From Bacteroides sp. (GTDB lineage: Bacteria; Bacteroidota; Bacteroidia; Bacteroidales; Bacteroidaceae): a DNA stretch of 64,000 nucleotides. Made by a program: the position numbers and the translations under genes. Location of the stretch: NCBI GenBank assembly GCA_021202275.1, contig JAJQDI010000023.1:1-64000 (forward strand). The letters run 5' to 3'. Every line of letters begins with the position of its first letter. Positions within the stretch are counted from its first letter, which is position 1. Under the pieces are notes generated by a model. The model saw only the letters and a list, made by a program, of their open reading frames with translations. It was not told the DNA's origin and did not search any database. Positions 18,919 to 27,674 of this stretch are shown here, piece by piece.

Positions 18919-19022
18919 CAAAAATAGGAAATAAATATGAGTTACGATGGATGGAGGTACTGATTTACGATTGCGAACGTGTCTATAAGATAGCCGGGAG
19001 TAATGTGTTTGTAAGAGGATGG

Positions 19023-19054
19023 TTTGCATCTTTCACTCAAAACATGTATCTTTC
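19023..19054 (+). promoter_or_regulatory. Candidate promoter for the small secreted protein
   Basis: TTTG at 19023-19026, a 20-base gap and TATCTTTC at 19047-19054 (one mismatch to TAnnTTTG). The start codon is 17 bases further on, implying a very short leader. Confidence 0.45.
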
Positions 19055-19070
19055 GGCTATTATCCATACC

Positions 19071-19568
19071 ATGTCCATTATGCGCAAAGGAGCATTCATC
19101 ATTGCTTTTCTATCATTCTGTATGGCTATACAGGCACAGTTTGCCGTTTTCTATGATCCTACGGCAGGAGGGTATTATTTGGCAGAGAAGGTAGAAGACT
19201 TTCTTGTACCTCCCCGTACATACATGAACTGGGGATACCTGAAGGAGATAAAAACAGAAGATAACAGCAACTTGTGTTTTACCTACCGGTACATCCTGGG
19301 GATGAGTAGTCAGGATCTGGTCACCGACAGCTGGTATATATATAGATATTATCAGGATCGGTTTGAACTCATCAGAGAGGGCAGAGACTACCTGGGTGGT
19401 AGATTCGCTCCACCTCATTACAAAGTAAAAGACTATTTGCAGGGTACGGTAAGAACAAGTACAGACGGCTTAACCTGGGAAGAAGAGACCTTTGAGTGTC
19501 AGGTTCCGTTCGGGCTCGAACGTACTGTTGTGAAAGGCAGAATGGTACCATTGGATGTTGGATTATAG
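19071..19568 (+). CDS. Small secreted protein of unknown function
   Basis: 165 residues from MSIMRKGAFIIAFLSFCMAIQAQ, a typical Sec signal peptide; an alternative ATG at 19080 would remove three residues. The open frame runs upstream but has no signal there and crosses a repeat. The mature part is aromatic-rich (YYLAEKVEDF, WYIYRYYQDRFELI) and ends at a TAG. I recognise no family. A putative promoter at 19023 supports it as a real, separately expressed gene. Confidence 0.65.
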   Translation: MSIMRKGAFIIAFLSFCMAIQAQFAVFYDPTAGGYYLAEKVEDFLVPPRTYMNWGYLKEIKTEDNSNLCFTYRYILGMSSQDLVTDSWYIYRYYQDRFELIREGRDYLGGRFAPPHYKVKDYLQGTVRTSTDGLTWEEETFECQVPFGLERTVVKGRMVPLDVGL

Positions 19569-19610
19569 TATTTATATTCATTCTAAATTCTAAAAAAAAC
19601 TTCCCGAAAC

Positions 19611-19641
19611 CTTGAATGCTTCGAATAAATCCCTAAATTTG
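19611..19641 (+). promoter_or_regulatory. Promoter of the PerR-rubrerythrin unit
   Basis: CTTG at 19611-19614 and a perfect -7 box TAAATTTG at 19634-19641, separated by 19 bases. The PerR-type operator begins 11 bases after the -7 box, where transcription would start. Confidence 0.6.
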
Positions 19642-19651
19642 CAAAAGATTT

Positions 19652-19674
19652 AAAATTGTAATGATTACAATTTT
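19652..19674. promoter_or_regulatory. PerR/Fur-type operator
   Basis: A perfect 23-bp inverted repeat with arms AAAATTGTAAT and ATTACAATTTT around a central G. The core matches the PerR box pattern (TTATAATNATTATAA) with two symmetric changes. It lies just after the predicted start site and 26 bases before the regulator's ATG, so autorepression is the natural reading. Confidence 0.75.
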
Positions 19675-19700
19675 GATTTGAAAGTAAAAAGAGAATAGAT

Positions 19701-20117
19701 ATGGAATCGTATAACCGTCTTCTGGCTTATAACATCAAACCTTCTGTGCAGCGCATCGCTATCATGGAATACCTGATGAATCATTATACCCATCCGACGG
19801 TAGATGATATTTATACGGCTTTGTTTCCTTCTATCCCTACGCTTTCCAAGACTACGGTCTACAATACGTTGAAACTTTTTGCCGAGCAGGGTGCGGTGCA
19901 GATGCTCACCATCGACGAGCGCAACACCTGTTTTGACGCAGATACTTCTATGCACGGTCATTTTTTGTGCAGGAATTGCGGAAAGATCTATGATTTTCCT
20001 CTGCCTGTGATCGCTGCCGGCATACAGGGGATACACTCCGAAGGGCACCAGATCAATGAGATGCACTATTATTGCAAAGGCATCTGCCGGCATTGCCTGG
20101 AGGCGGCTAAAAATTAA
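19701..20117 (+). CDS. Fur-family peroxide-type regulator (PerR-like)
   Basis: 138 residues with an N-terminal winged helix (TLSKTTVYNTLKLFAEQGAV) and a C-terminal metal/dimer domain. The structural Zn site is formed by CRNC and CRHC. The regulatory-site segment FDADTSMHGHFLC has Asp where PerR proteins have Asp and Fur proteins usually Glu, and the following gene is an oxidative-stress protein, which together favour PerR over Fur. It should repress itself and rubrerythrin through the palindrome at 19652. The downstream gap to rubrerythrin is 58 bases with no second operator, so the two are likely one transcript. Confidence 0.85.
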   Translation: MESYNRLLAYNIKPSVQRIAIMEYLMNHYTHPTVDDIYTALFPSIPTLSKTTVYNTLKLFAEQGAVQMLTIDERNTCFDADTSMHGHFLCRNCGKIYDFPLPVIAAGIQGIHSEGHQINEMHYYCKGICRHCLEAAKN

Positions 20118-20175
20118 ATGAATTTCTGACAAACACGTAATAAGAGTATTGGCTAATTAATTAAAAACTGAAAAA

Positions 20176-20730
20176 ATGAAACAATTCAGATGTACTGTGT
20201 GCGGTCATGTACACGAAGGAGATGCAGCTCCTGACAAATGTCCGTTGTGTAAGGCTCCCGCGAGCAAGTTTGTAGAAGTGGTTGTTACCGAAGGTGGCCC
20301 GCTGGCATTTGCCGATGAGCACGTGATTGGTGTTGCCAAAGGATGCGACGAAGAGATGATCAAAGACCTGAACAACCACTTTATCGGTGAATGTACTGAA
20401 GTAGGTATGTATCTGGCTATGAGCCGTCAGGCAGATCGTGAAGGCTATCCCGAGGTGGCCGAGGCTTTCAAGCGCTATGCGTGGGAAGAAGCCGAACACG
20501 CGTCTAAGTTTGCCGAACTGTTGGGTGATTGCGTGTGGGATACCAAAACCAACCTGCAGAAACGTCGCGATGCCGAGCAAGGTGCGTGTGAAGATAAAAA
20601 ACGTATCGCTACCCGTGCCAAAGCATTGAATCTGGACGCGATCCACGACACTGTATATGAAATGTGCAAGGACGAAGCCCGTCACGGCAAAGGTTTTGAA
20701 GGGTTGTACAACCGGTATTTCGGCGAATAA
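20176..20730 (+). CDS. Rubrerythrin with N-terminal rubredoxin domain (reverse type)
   Basis: 184 residues. Rubredoxin-like CTVC (6-9) and CPLC (22-25) motifs precede the four-helix ferritin-like di-iron domain, the reverse of the classical order. Di-iron ligands are visible in [34 protein letters not shown]. It reduces peroxide in the cytoplasm using electrons passed through the rubredoxin centre. Placement directly after the PerR-like regulator fits peroxide control. Confidence 0.92.
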   Translation: MKQFRCTVCGHVHEGDAAPDKCPLCKAPASKFVEVVVTEGGPLAFADEHVIGVAKGCDEEMIKDLNNHFIGECTEVGMYLAMSRQADREGYPEVAEAFKRYAWEEAEHASKFAELLGDCVWDTKTNLQKRRDAEQGACEDKKRIATRAKALNLDAIHDTVYEMCKDEARHGKGFEGLYNRYFGE

Positions 20731-20775
20731 ACCCTTCCTGAACCTTTCGGAGGTAGAGAGGGTAAATCCATAGAA

Positions 20776-20808
20776 AAGGCTGTCTGACAAAAATGTGCAG
20801 ACAGCCTT
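20776..20808 (+). terminator. Terminator after rubrerythrin
   Basis: The 11-base arms AAGGCTGTCTG and CAGACAGCCTT enclose an 11-base loop and are followed by an AT-rich stretch. It lies 45 bases after the stop. The remaining bases to 21074 hold no gene. Confidence 0.75.
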
Positions 20809-21074
20809 ATTTGTAGTTATAAGTTGATCTGAAATCCTCTTTTTCTGCGCGTTTTTTTCACAGAGAAGTATGGCTATCCGGGTTTTCCGGGCGCACAACT
20901 TTCCTTGTATAACTTGTATACAACGTATGATCAGACTGGGGGATCAACCCAAAGAGCAAGGAAGAACATGATGGTCCGATAAGTCTGCCGGAAATTCTTC
21001 CGGTTTCTATCAGCTATCTCTTCTCTCAGACCAGTCTCCTTTCTGACGGAGCCTGTCGGGATCGTATATCTTAC

Positions 21075-21422
21075 TTAATAGCGTCTTCTGTCGTTTCCAC
21101 CGCCATAGCCGCCACCGTAGCCACCGCCATAACCGCCGTTACCACCACGGTTGTTGTTGTAGCCTCTGTTGTTTCTTTCGGGTCTGGGACGGGCGACACT
21201 TACGCTGAGGTTTTTACCTTCAAATTCAGTATCGTTCAGTTCGTCAATCGCTTTCTGGGCATCGGTGTCATTGCTCATCTCTACAAAGCCAAAACCGCGC
21301 GACCGGCCGGTCTCTCTGTCGTTGACAATGTGTGCGGAAGTCACTTCTCCGTACCCTTCGAATAATCCCTGTAAACTTTCGCTTGTTGTGCTGAAGTTTA
21401 ACCCTGCTACATAAATGTTCAT
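21075..21422 (-). CDS. RRM-type RNA-binding protein with glycine-rich tail
   Basis: 115 residues: one RNA recognition motif at 1-80 with RNP2 IYVAGL and RNP1 RGFGFVEM, then an Arg/Asn/Gly-rich tail with repeated GGGYGGGYGGG. Such small glycine-rich RRM proteins are cold- or stress-associated RNA chaperones in Bacteroidetes and cyanobacteria. It is the last of three same-strand genes (helicase, cold-shock protein, RRM), which suggests a cold-shock RNA-remodelling unit. Confidence 0.9.
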   Translation of the reverse strand: MNIYVAGLNFSTTSESLQGLFEGYGEVTSAHIVNDRETGRSRGFGFVEMSNDTDAQKAIDELNDTEFEGKNLSVSVARPRPERNNRGYNNNRGGNGGYGGGYGGGYGGGNDRRRY

Positions 21423-21436
21423 TTTTCTTTATTTAA

Positions 21437-21910
21437 TTAATTATTGATATCAGTCGCTTTCTCACCGGCAAAACGGACCTGTACGGCATTCATTCCTTTG
21501 GGTCCGCGTTCCAGTTCAAAAGTGACTTTTTTCCTTCGGTAATGGTTGCAGGCGCGCTGCTGATGTGGAAGAAATATCTTTCTGATTTGCCTCCGGTTTC
21601 CCGAATGAAACCGAAGCCTTTACTTTCGTTGAAAAATTCGACCTGGCCCTGTCGTACCGGACTTTCTTCTACTTCCTCTTTCCTGGGGGTAGAGACAGCG
21701 ATCTGCTCCACATCGATCTCCTCTTTTTTTGACCGTGAGATCGGGTGGTGTATTGGTGATCCTGCCATTCTCATCTACATAAGCGATCATATCATCCAGC
21801 GATCCGCCACCGCTTGCTTTGCGTTCTTCTTTACGCTTTTGTTTTTCGAGCCGTTTGCTCTACTTCTTTTTTTCCAACTCTCTTTTGTTGGACGAAATGG
21901 ATTTGGCCAT
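21437..21910 (-). pseudogene. Cold-shock domain protein with multiple frame lesions
   Basis: The reconstructed 157-residue protein has a basic coiled N-terminus (MAKSISSNKRELEKKK), the family segment DDMIAYVDENGRITNTPPD and a cold-shock domain (GQVEFFNESKGFGFIRETGG, then ERGPKGMNAVQV). Lesions: a TAG at codon 17 (21862-21860), an extra A in the run at 21724-21730 and a missing A in the run at 21527-21532. The TAG could itself result from two compensating A-run errors, since the alternative frame also reads as charged sequence. Only a fragment from about 21774 to 21490 stays open as it stands. The gene starts 33 bases after the helicase stop. Confidence 0.8.
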
Positions 21911-21943
21911 AGGTGGTATAGTTATTATAAGGGTTCTGATCCG

Positions 21944-23068
21944 TTACGCGGGAATGGATATGGTTTTCAGTTTCTTTCCCGTGAGTTTCTGAATGTCCCG
22001 GATCATGATTTTCTCTTCCTGGGAACAGAACGTGAGCGCGGTACCTGTGTTGCCTGCCCGTCCGGTACGTCCGATGCGATGTACATACGTCTCTGCCACA
22101 TCGGGCAGATCGTAGTTGATCACCATTTCCAGGTTGGCAATGTCGATGCCTCGGGCAGCGATATCCGTAGCAATGATCACGCGGGTTTTTCCCGATTTGA
22201 AGTTGGTCAGTGCCCGTTGCCGGGCCACCTGGGTCTTATTGCCGTGGATGGCTTCGCAGCCGATCCCCTTTTTGTTGAGTACCCGCGCGATGCGGTCTGC
22301 TCCGTGTTTGGTACGTGAAAAGACAAGCACCGCTTTGCGCTTCTCTTTTTCCAGAATAGAAAGCAGAAGTTTGCTCTTTTCCGGTTTTTCCACATAGAAT
22401 AGTCTCTGCTCTATCGTATCTACAACCGAAGAGACGGGAGCTACCTCTACCTTCACCGGTTTGTAAAGGATAGACTTCGACAGGTTGGCAATGGCCAGAG
22501 GCATCGTAGCGGAGAAAAACAGCGTTTGTCTGCGCCGGGGCAGCAGAGGCAACAGTTTCCGGATGTTATGGATAAATCCCATGTCCAGCATACGGTCTGC
22601 CTCGTCGAGCACAAAATATCGGATGTGTTCCAGCGTGATGTATTTCTGTGCGATCAGATCGAGCAGTCTTCCCGGAGTAGCAATGAGGATATCAACCCCC
22701 TGCTGGAGCTGTTGTACCTGTGGTTTCTGATTTACTCCGCCGAAGATCACCGTGTGGCGAAGCGACGTGTAACAACTATAGTCGGAGAAGCATTCATCGA
22801 TCTGTATGGCCAGTTCCCGGGTAGGAGTGAGGATCAGTGCCTGGATCTGCCGCTTCTGACCGCGTGGCTGCGGTTGGTTCAGTAACTGAATGATAGGAAT
22901 GGCAAATGCTGCTGTCTTGCCGGTACCGGTCTGTGCGATGCCCAGCAGGTCACGCTTTTGCAAGGCTACGGGTATGGCCTGCTCCTGAATAGGAGTAGGG
23001 ATCTCGTATTTCTTTTTTTCCAGAGCTTTCAATATGGGCTCCGCGATATGAAGTTCTTTAAATGTCAT
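21944..23068 (-). CDS. DEAD-box RNA helicase (RhlE-like)
   Basis: 374 residues, two RecA domains, with the complete motif set: Q-motif (PTPIQEQAIP), AQTGTGKT, PTRELA, TPGRLLD, DEAD in VLDEADRML, SAT, then domain 2 with ARGID and HRIGRTGRAG. It has only a very short C-terminal tail (KTISIPA), so no accessory RNA-binding extension. It unwinds short RNA duplexes. The downstream cold-shock and RRM genes on the same strand suggest a role at low temperature. Confidence 0.92.
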   Translation of the reverse strand: MTFKELHIAEPILKALEKKKYEIPTPIQEQAIPVALQKRDLLGIAQTGTGKTAAFAIPIIQLLNQPQPRGQKRQIQALILTPTRELAIQIDECFSDYSCYTSLRHTVIFGGVNQKPQVQQLQQGVDILIATPGRLLDLIAQKYITLEHIRYFVLDEADRMLDMGFIHNIRKLLPLLPRRRQTLFFSATMPLAIANLSKSILYKPVKVEVAPVSSVVDTIEQRLFYVEKPEKSKLLLSILEKEKRKAVLVFSRTKHGADRIARVLNKKGIGCEAIHGNKTQVARQRALTNFKSGKTRVIIATDIAARGIDIANLEMVINYDLPDVAETYVHRIGRTGRAGNTGTALTFCSQEEKIMIRDIQKLTGKKLKTISIPA

Positions 23069-23363
23069 AAATTATATAGCTACTTTCTAAGGATAGCCTT
23101 TTGGTGAATACTTACGTTCTCACTGTATATCAGAGAACAGAAAAATGAGCCGGAGGTTTCAGTTTTACTCTAAAATATCCGGGTGCGCTATAAACAAGTA
23201 AGTTGATTTTGATGTCGATGTGGACGATGAAAAGATCCGCCGGACAGTAAAGCGGAGCAAAGCATGGCTACGATAGATCCAATATAAACTTGATTGTTCC
23301 GGCGTAAAGATACGAATTTTTTAATTAGGATGTGCAAACAGGGAGGATAGATTTTACTTTTGT

Positions 23364-24017
23364 TTACTGTTGCATCTGAGTCAGTGCCCTGTACACCTCT
23401 CCGGCAATCAGCCGGGCACCCGCTTCATTGGGGTGTACCCGATCCGGAAAATGTTCCTCCTGGCCGCTGAGCGCGGTATACAAGTCGATCAGAGGTAGTT
23501 CACGCTCGTGTGCCACCTCGCTGATCCATTGCCGGATGGGCCCTGCTACATATTCCGGATCGATCGTGTAGTCGTTGATACCGAAGGCAGGTACAGGCAG
23601 GCAGAGGTAGATGCGGGTGTGGGGGGTGACAGCCAGGAAAGAGTCGATCAGTTCGTTCAATGTCGTTTGCACAGACTCTTTGTCCGTTCGGTAGCGGGGT
23701 TGAGCGTCGTTGGTGCCTAATTTGATCACCACGATATCGGGTGTGTAGGCAAGTGCTTCCTGATAGCGGGGTTCCCGTACATAGGGTCTGCCTGTATCCC
23801 GGCTCAGCGTACGTCCGCTCAGACCGAAGTTCTCTACCTGATACTCCTTTCCCAGCAGACTTCCCAGCACAGCAGGATAGGAGTCTGTATCGCGATCGGT
23901 AATCCGTGCGCCGTAGGTGATGCTGTTACCTATACAAGCTACACGGATGGGCTCCGCGGCAGAAACAGAAAAGCTGACACACAGCCACAGCAAACAGAGG
24001 AAGATATTCTTTTTCAT
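23364..24017 (-). CDS. Secreted SGNH/GDSL hydrolase
   Basis: 217 residues from MKKNIFLCLLWLCVSFSVSAAE, a signal peptide; upstream codons in frame carry no signal and are excluded. SGNH blocks are clear: GNSITYG with the nucleophile Ser, GLSGRT, GTND, and DRVHPNEAG with the catalytic Asp-His. The domain resembles sialate or carbohydrate acetylesterases and lysophospholipase-type enzymes (TesA-like), so an ester or acetyl group on a glycan or lipid is the likely substrate. The gap to the helicase (295 bases) is empty. Confidence 0.88.
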   Translation of the reverse strand: MKKNIFLCLLWLCVSFSVSAAEPIRVACIGNSITYGARITDRDTDSYPAVLGSLLGKEYQVENFGLSGRTLSRDTGRPYVREPRYQEALAYTPDIVVIKLGTNDAQPRYRTDKESVQTTLNELIDSFLAVTPHTRIYLCLPVPAFGINDYTIDPEYVAGPIRQWISEVAHERELPLIDLYTALSGQEEHFPDRVHPNEAGARLIAGEVYRALTQMQQ

Positions 24018-24232
24018 AACGTGTTTTTTGCAGACAAAGGCAAAGATAGTCTTTTCTGGCGAGTCTGAGACCGGAAGATGAGGGAACTTTGCTGAAAGCA
24101 CGAGGCACAACGGTTGTTTTACCTCTTTATAGGTAGATCGGTATGCCGGATTTACCCCGGAATGTGTATAGGGGATGTGAACGGAAAGTCCGAACTTTGC
24201 AGGACAGATGAAGCAGAAAAAAGGGAATTTGT

Positions 24233-24240
24233 TATATTTG
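24233..24240 (+). promoter_or_regulatory. Candidate -7 box for the ZIP transporter
   Basis: TATATTTG, a perfect match to TAnnTTTG, 52 bases before the start codon at 24293. No clear -33 TTTG is at the usual distance. Confidence 0.4.
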
Positions 24241-24292
24241 TAAAACCCTTCTGCCTGCTTTCTGTTTTTTTTGTTTTAGTAAAAAAGAGACG

Positions 24293-25096
24293 ATGATGGA
24301 TCAGAATATAATAATACCTTTTCTGCTTACCTTGTTCGCGGGATTAGCTACCGGCATTGGCAGTCTGATCGCTATACTGGCACGTAACACAAGTAAGAAG
24401 TTTCTCTCCTTTTCCCTGGGTCTTTCGGCGGGAGTGATGATCTATGTCTCCTTTGTGGAGATCTTTGCCCAGGCACAGGATTCGCTCACCGGAGAGATGG
24501 GAGACACCGCCGGACGGGTGATCACGGTATGCTGTTTCTTCGCGGGAATGCTGCTTATCGGACTGATCGACCGGTTGGTCCCGTCGGTAGAAAATCCGCA
24601 TGAAGTACGCAGTGTGGAATCTATGGATACCCCTCCCCAAGATCACCGGTTGATGAAGATGGGGATACTGACGGCGCTGGCCATTGGTATACATAATTTC
24701 CCGGAAGGTATCGCCACCTTTGTGGCAGCCATTGAGAACCCGACACTGGGACTGGCCATCGCCGTAGCCATCGCCATACATAATATCCCGGAAGGAATTG
24801 CCGTGGCTGTACCTATCTATTATGCTACAGGCAGCCGCAAACGGGCTTTCTGGCTGTCGTTGCTTTCCGGACTGGCAGAGCCGGTAGGGGCCATACTGGC
24901 CTACCTGATCCTGATGCCTTTTCTCTCGGCTACACTGATGGGGTGCCTCTTTGCCGGAGTAGCGGGGATCATGGTGTTTATCTCGCTGGACGAACTGTTG
25001 CCGGCCGCCCGCGAATACGGCGAACATCATATCTCTATCTACGGAATGATTGCCGGCATGGCAATCATGGCGGTGAGCCTGATCGGGTTAACATGA
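24293..25096 (+). CDS. zupT: ZIP-family divalent metal transporter (ZupT-like)
   Basis: 267 residues, eight predicted membrane helices. The paired metal-site motifs HNFPEG and HNIPEG of helices IV and V, the hallmark of the GufA/ZupT branch, are both present. There is a short cytoplasmic loop ([10 protein letters not shown]) before helix IV. It imports Zn2+ and possibly other divalent ions across the inner membrane. The ATG at 24293 is followed at once by a second Met; either may be used. It is a single gene. Confidence 0.92.
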   Translation: MMDQNIIIPFLLTLFAGLATGIGSLIAILARNTSKKFLSFSLGLSAGVMIYVSFVEIFAQAQDSLTGEMGDTAGRVITVCCFFAGMLLIGLIDRLVPSVENPHEVRSVESMDTPPQDHRLMKMGILTALAIGIHNFPEGIATFVAAIENPTLGLAIAVAIAIHNIPEGIAVAVPIYYATGSRKRAFWLSLLSGLAEPVGAILAYLILMPFLSATLMGCLFAGVAGIMVFISLDELLPAAREYGEHHISIYGMIAGMAIMAVSLIGLT

Positions 25097-25099
25097 AGG

Positions 25100-25312
25100 G
25101 ATTTACGATTTACTGATTTACGATTTACGATTTATTCCTTTGTTAGGACCATTATTGACTGATTAACGTTAAGGAACGTTGGCAGACAAATAATTTAAGG
25201 GGATGGTTTATGTGAAGAGATTTACGATTGGACGATTTACGATTTATTCTTTTGTTGGGGCCATTATTGAATGATTAATGTTAAGGAACGTTGGAACATA
25301 AGTAATCAAACA
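25100..25312. repeat. Two tandem copies of an ATTTACGA-type dispersed repeat
   Basis: The 62-base cores at 25121-25182 and 25233-25294 match at nearly all positions: CGATTTACGATTTATTC, then CCATTATTGA, TGATTAA and GTTAAGGAACGTTGG. A diverged copy is at 32482-32541 and a partial one overlaps the 3' end of hisC. It starts at the stop codon of the ZIP gene. No protein is encoded in 25097-25498. Confidence 0.8.
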
Positions 25313-25399
25313 GGAACGTTTATATAAATGGATTTTCGATGGAAATGACATCAGATGATTAAGATCCATTCAGTTGTATTTCCAGGGAAAACCTGCTCT

Positions 25400-25427
25400 T
25401 GTAGAGACGCATACTTGCGTCTCCATA
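25400..25427. repeat. GAGACGCA-type dispersed palindrome, diverged copy
   Basis: TGTAGAGACGCA, a short loop (TACT), then TGCGTCTCCATA. Same family as 16529, with a different loop and two arm mismatches. Confidence 0.7.
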
Positions 25428-25498
25428 GGTATGTCTTTATACTTATATCTCCATCTCCGCATCGCAACTACCCACTACGGATTTTGGATGTTCCTTTT

Positions 25499-26059
25499 TT
25501 ACTCTTCCGGCCCCAGCGAATCAAATGCCTTTTCAAACTCCTGATGTACGGAAGGCAACGGGTCTATCCTGAAGGTTTTTTCTATCAATTCCCGGGAAGA
25601 ACGGTTCTCCTGCTGGTCCGCGAGTGCCTCCTGTGTAATGATCCAGCAGGAGCGTCCCTCGGTGCGCAGGATAAAGATCTTGCCTGTATAGGGTTTGTCC
25701 CGGTCGGTACCTGTATAACTGACAGACCAGCCGGAGTATGAACCATACGAGTCCGGGATTCTTTCTTCCATCCGCATATTTTCCAGGATCCCTTCCTGCT
25801 GCATGCCCGTTGTATACGAATCAATATAGGTTTCGGCCATATCTTCCTCATCGAAGATGCGGATAATAAGGATGCCTCCGTCATGCGAATCTGTCCGCGT
25901 CAGTTGGATGCGGGAAGTTGTCTTTGATTCCGCGTTGTCCCTTAGCTGCCATCCGGAAGGATAGGTGAAAGAGATACCGTATTTGCTGAAAGTCCTCTCT
26001 GGTGTCTGGCAGGCAGTCGCGAAAACTGTGAAAAGTAGCAGGAATATGGTTTTTCTCAT
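25499..26059 (-). CDS. Lipoprotein with PsbP/DcrB-like fold
   Basis: 186 residues from MRKTIFLLLFTVFATACQTP, a lipoprotein signal with Cys near residue 17; the open frame extends further upstream without a signal. The mature part begins with YGISFTYPSGWQLRD, characteristic of PsbP/DcrB-type domains, and continues as alternating strands and helices. Function unknown. A -7-like TATATTTG at 26151-26144 lies about 85 bases upstream. It is convergent with the ZIP gene. Confidence 0.75.
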   Translation of the reverse strand: MRKTIFLLLFTVFATACQTPERTFSKYGISFTYPSGWQLRDNAESKTTSRIQLTRTDSHDGGILIIRIFDEEDMAETYIDSYTTGMQQEGILENMRMEERIPDSYGSYSGWSVSYTGTDRDKPYTGKIFILRTEGRSCWIITQEALADQQENRSSRELIEKTFRIDPLPSVHQEFEKAFDSLGPEE

Positions 26060-26435
26060 GGGCAGAAGATATGCGTTGTACCGGATATTCTTTCGATGAA
26101 GCACGAAAGTCTATACAAAGGAAAGAAACTCATGGGAAAGCAGCAAATATATAGGGTAAATTTACAAATAAAAATGCTCTTTGTCTCTTTCATTTTATCT
26201 TGTGGCACATCCTTTGTTATACAGAGAAAGGAAGGTGGTTCCCGGAAATATTTTTTAGTGTTGTATGTCTTTGATTCTTAGTGTGTAACTGAAAAAAATC
26301 AGGAGGTATCCGAAAAAAATGTTCCGGTCTAAAATATTTTCCTTTTCCGTCCGTCTTATTCTGTAGAGACATGTCTGCGCTCGGGCCCGAAAAAAGAGAA
26401 CAGAAGTCGGATGTCTAATAGAAACAAAGAGAATA
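26060..26435. other. Divergent intergenic region
   Basis: It lies between the minus-strand lipoprotein and the plus-strand ferredoxin. It contains the -7-like box at 26144-26151 (minus) and an AT-rich stretch. No coding sequence or hairpin of note. Confidence 0.5.
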
Positions 26436-26681
26436 ATGTTTGGAAGAGGAAGAGCCGGACTTTTTGTACCGGTAGTAAACAGAGATAAATGTACAGGATG
26501 CGAGTCTTGTGTCAATCGTTGCAAACGCAGAGTGTTTGATATGACCTACCAGGAAGGTCGTTTATATGCCATCCCGCGTTTTGAAGAGGACTGTGTCGGA
26601 TGTGGCAGGTGCGAACGGCATTGCGAAGCCATCAGTCTGCAGGCAGTGGAGCAGGTGACTCCTCATTGGTTCATAAGGTAA
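26436..26681 (+). CDS. Small 2[4Fe-4S] ferredoxin-type protein
   Basis: 81 residues with two cluster motifs: CTGCESCVNRC near residues 20-30 and CVGCGRCERHC near 53-63. The fourth Cys of each is followed by Lys or Glu rather than the usual Pro. An electron carrier or assembly partner in the cytoplasm. It is 29 bases before the small membrane protein and on the same strand as the sigma factor, so the three may form one operon. Confidence 0.85.
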   Translation: MFGRGRAGLFVPVVNRDKCTGCESCVNRCKRRVFDMTYQEGRLYAIPRFEEDCVGCGRCERHCEAISLQAVEQVTPHWFIR

Positions 26682-26710
26682 GAGTATAAAATATAGAAAA
26701 AACAAAAGAG

Positions 26711-27100
26711 ATGAAAAGAGGAAAACATAGCAAATTGTGGCATCTGTTTGCCGGTATCGCTTGTTTTGCCGCGGCTATCGCAGTAGTGATGTGTTTGTGG
26801 AACGCGATTATTCCCGGAGTGACAGGGTGGGGTGGTATCAGTTATCTGCAGGCGGCAGGCCTGTTCCTGCTTACCCGTATTCTTTTCGGAGGACATGGCC
26901 CCGGCCATATGGGACACTGGCACAACCGTTGGCACGATCGCAGGGAACACACCCATATGCATGAAGACATGAAAGGTATGTCGTTTAACGAGAGGAAGGA
27001 ATATATCCGTAAACGTATGTGCTCGATGCACGAAGGAGAAGAACATAATGGAAAGCGTCCTTCTGACCCCTACACTGGCGATGAACAACCTGGAGCTTAA
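26711..27100 (+). CDS. Small His-rich membrane protein preceding an ECF sigma factor
   Basis: 129 residues with two hydrophobic helices, about 10-32 and 45-58. It carries the pattern LWNAIIPGVTGWGGISYLQA then LFLLTRILFGG, then a His-rich cytoplasmic or periplasmic tail (HGPGHMGHWHNRWH) and a charged end with NERKEYIRKRM. From memory, Bacteroidetes genomes often have such LWN...P...G...LQA...RILFGG proteins beside ECF sigma factors; a regulatory or metal-sensing partner role is inferred. Its last 53 bases overlap the sigma factor gene. Confidence 0.7.
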   Translation: MKRGKHSKLWHLFAGIACFAAAIAVVMCLWNAIIPGVTGWGGISYLQAAGLFLLTRILFGGHGPGHMGHWHNRWHDRREHTHMHEDMKGMSFNERKEYIRKRMCSMHEGEEHNGKRPSDPYTGDEQPGA

Positions 27101-27674
27101 CAGCCCGGAGTCCAGCCGAAACCGACGGATCACAGAACTTTTCCGGAAATATCAGTCGCAACTCAGACAGTTTATCAAGCGGCGGGTCACTTCTGTAGAG
27201 GAGGGAGAAGATATCCTGCAGGATGTTTTCTACCAGCTCATCAAAGTAGACTTTGACGAAGATACGGTAGAAAAAGCCTCTTCCTGGCTCTATACCGTGA
27301 CCCGGAATCTGATCATCGACCGCCACCGCAAACAGCGGGAAGAGGAGATGCCCTATCTCAAAGAGTCTGACGGAGAAGGAACGTTTGTGCAGGAGATAGC
27401 TACCCTGATGTTTGACGAAGACGCTTCGCCGGAGTCCGATATGCTTCGTGCCGTGGTCTGGGAAGAATTGGAAAAAGCGCTCTGTGAGTTGCCCGAAGAA
27501 CAGCGGGTTGTGTTTGAAATGACCGAATTGCAGGGAATCCCTTTCCGGGAGATAGCCGACTCTACAGGCATAGCGATCAATACACTGATCTCGCGCAAAC
27601 GATATGCTGTGATGCATTTGCGCCAGCGACTTTATCACGTATATCAGGAACTGGTCTATGACGCGGAAACCTGA
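27048..27674 (+). CDS. ECF-type RNA polymerase sigma factor
   Basis: 208 residues with sigma-70 region 2 (YQSQLRQFIKRRVTSVEEGE, DILQDVFYQLIK, SWLYTVTRNLIIDRHRK) and region 4 (LPEEQRVVFEMTELQGIPF, REIADSTGIAINTLISRKRY). The ATG at 27048 has a GGAGAA sequence 9 bases upstream and overlaps the previous gene by 53 bases; an in-frame ATG at 27081 is an alternative that overlaps by 20. The overlap implies translational coupling with the His-rich membrane protein, a candidate anti-sigma or sensor, though it has no recognisable anti-sigma domain. Confidence 0.85.
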   Translation: MESVLLTPTLAMNNLELNSPESSRNRRITELFRKYQSQLRQFIKRRVTSVEEGEDILQDVFYQLIKVDFDEDTVEKASSWLYTVTRNLIIDRHRKQREEEMPYLKESDGEGTFVQEIATLMFDEDASPESDMLRAVVWEELEKALCELPEEQRVVFEMTELQGIPFREIADSTGIAINTLISRKRYAVMHLRQRLYHVYQELVYDAET

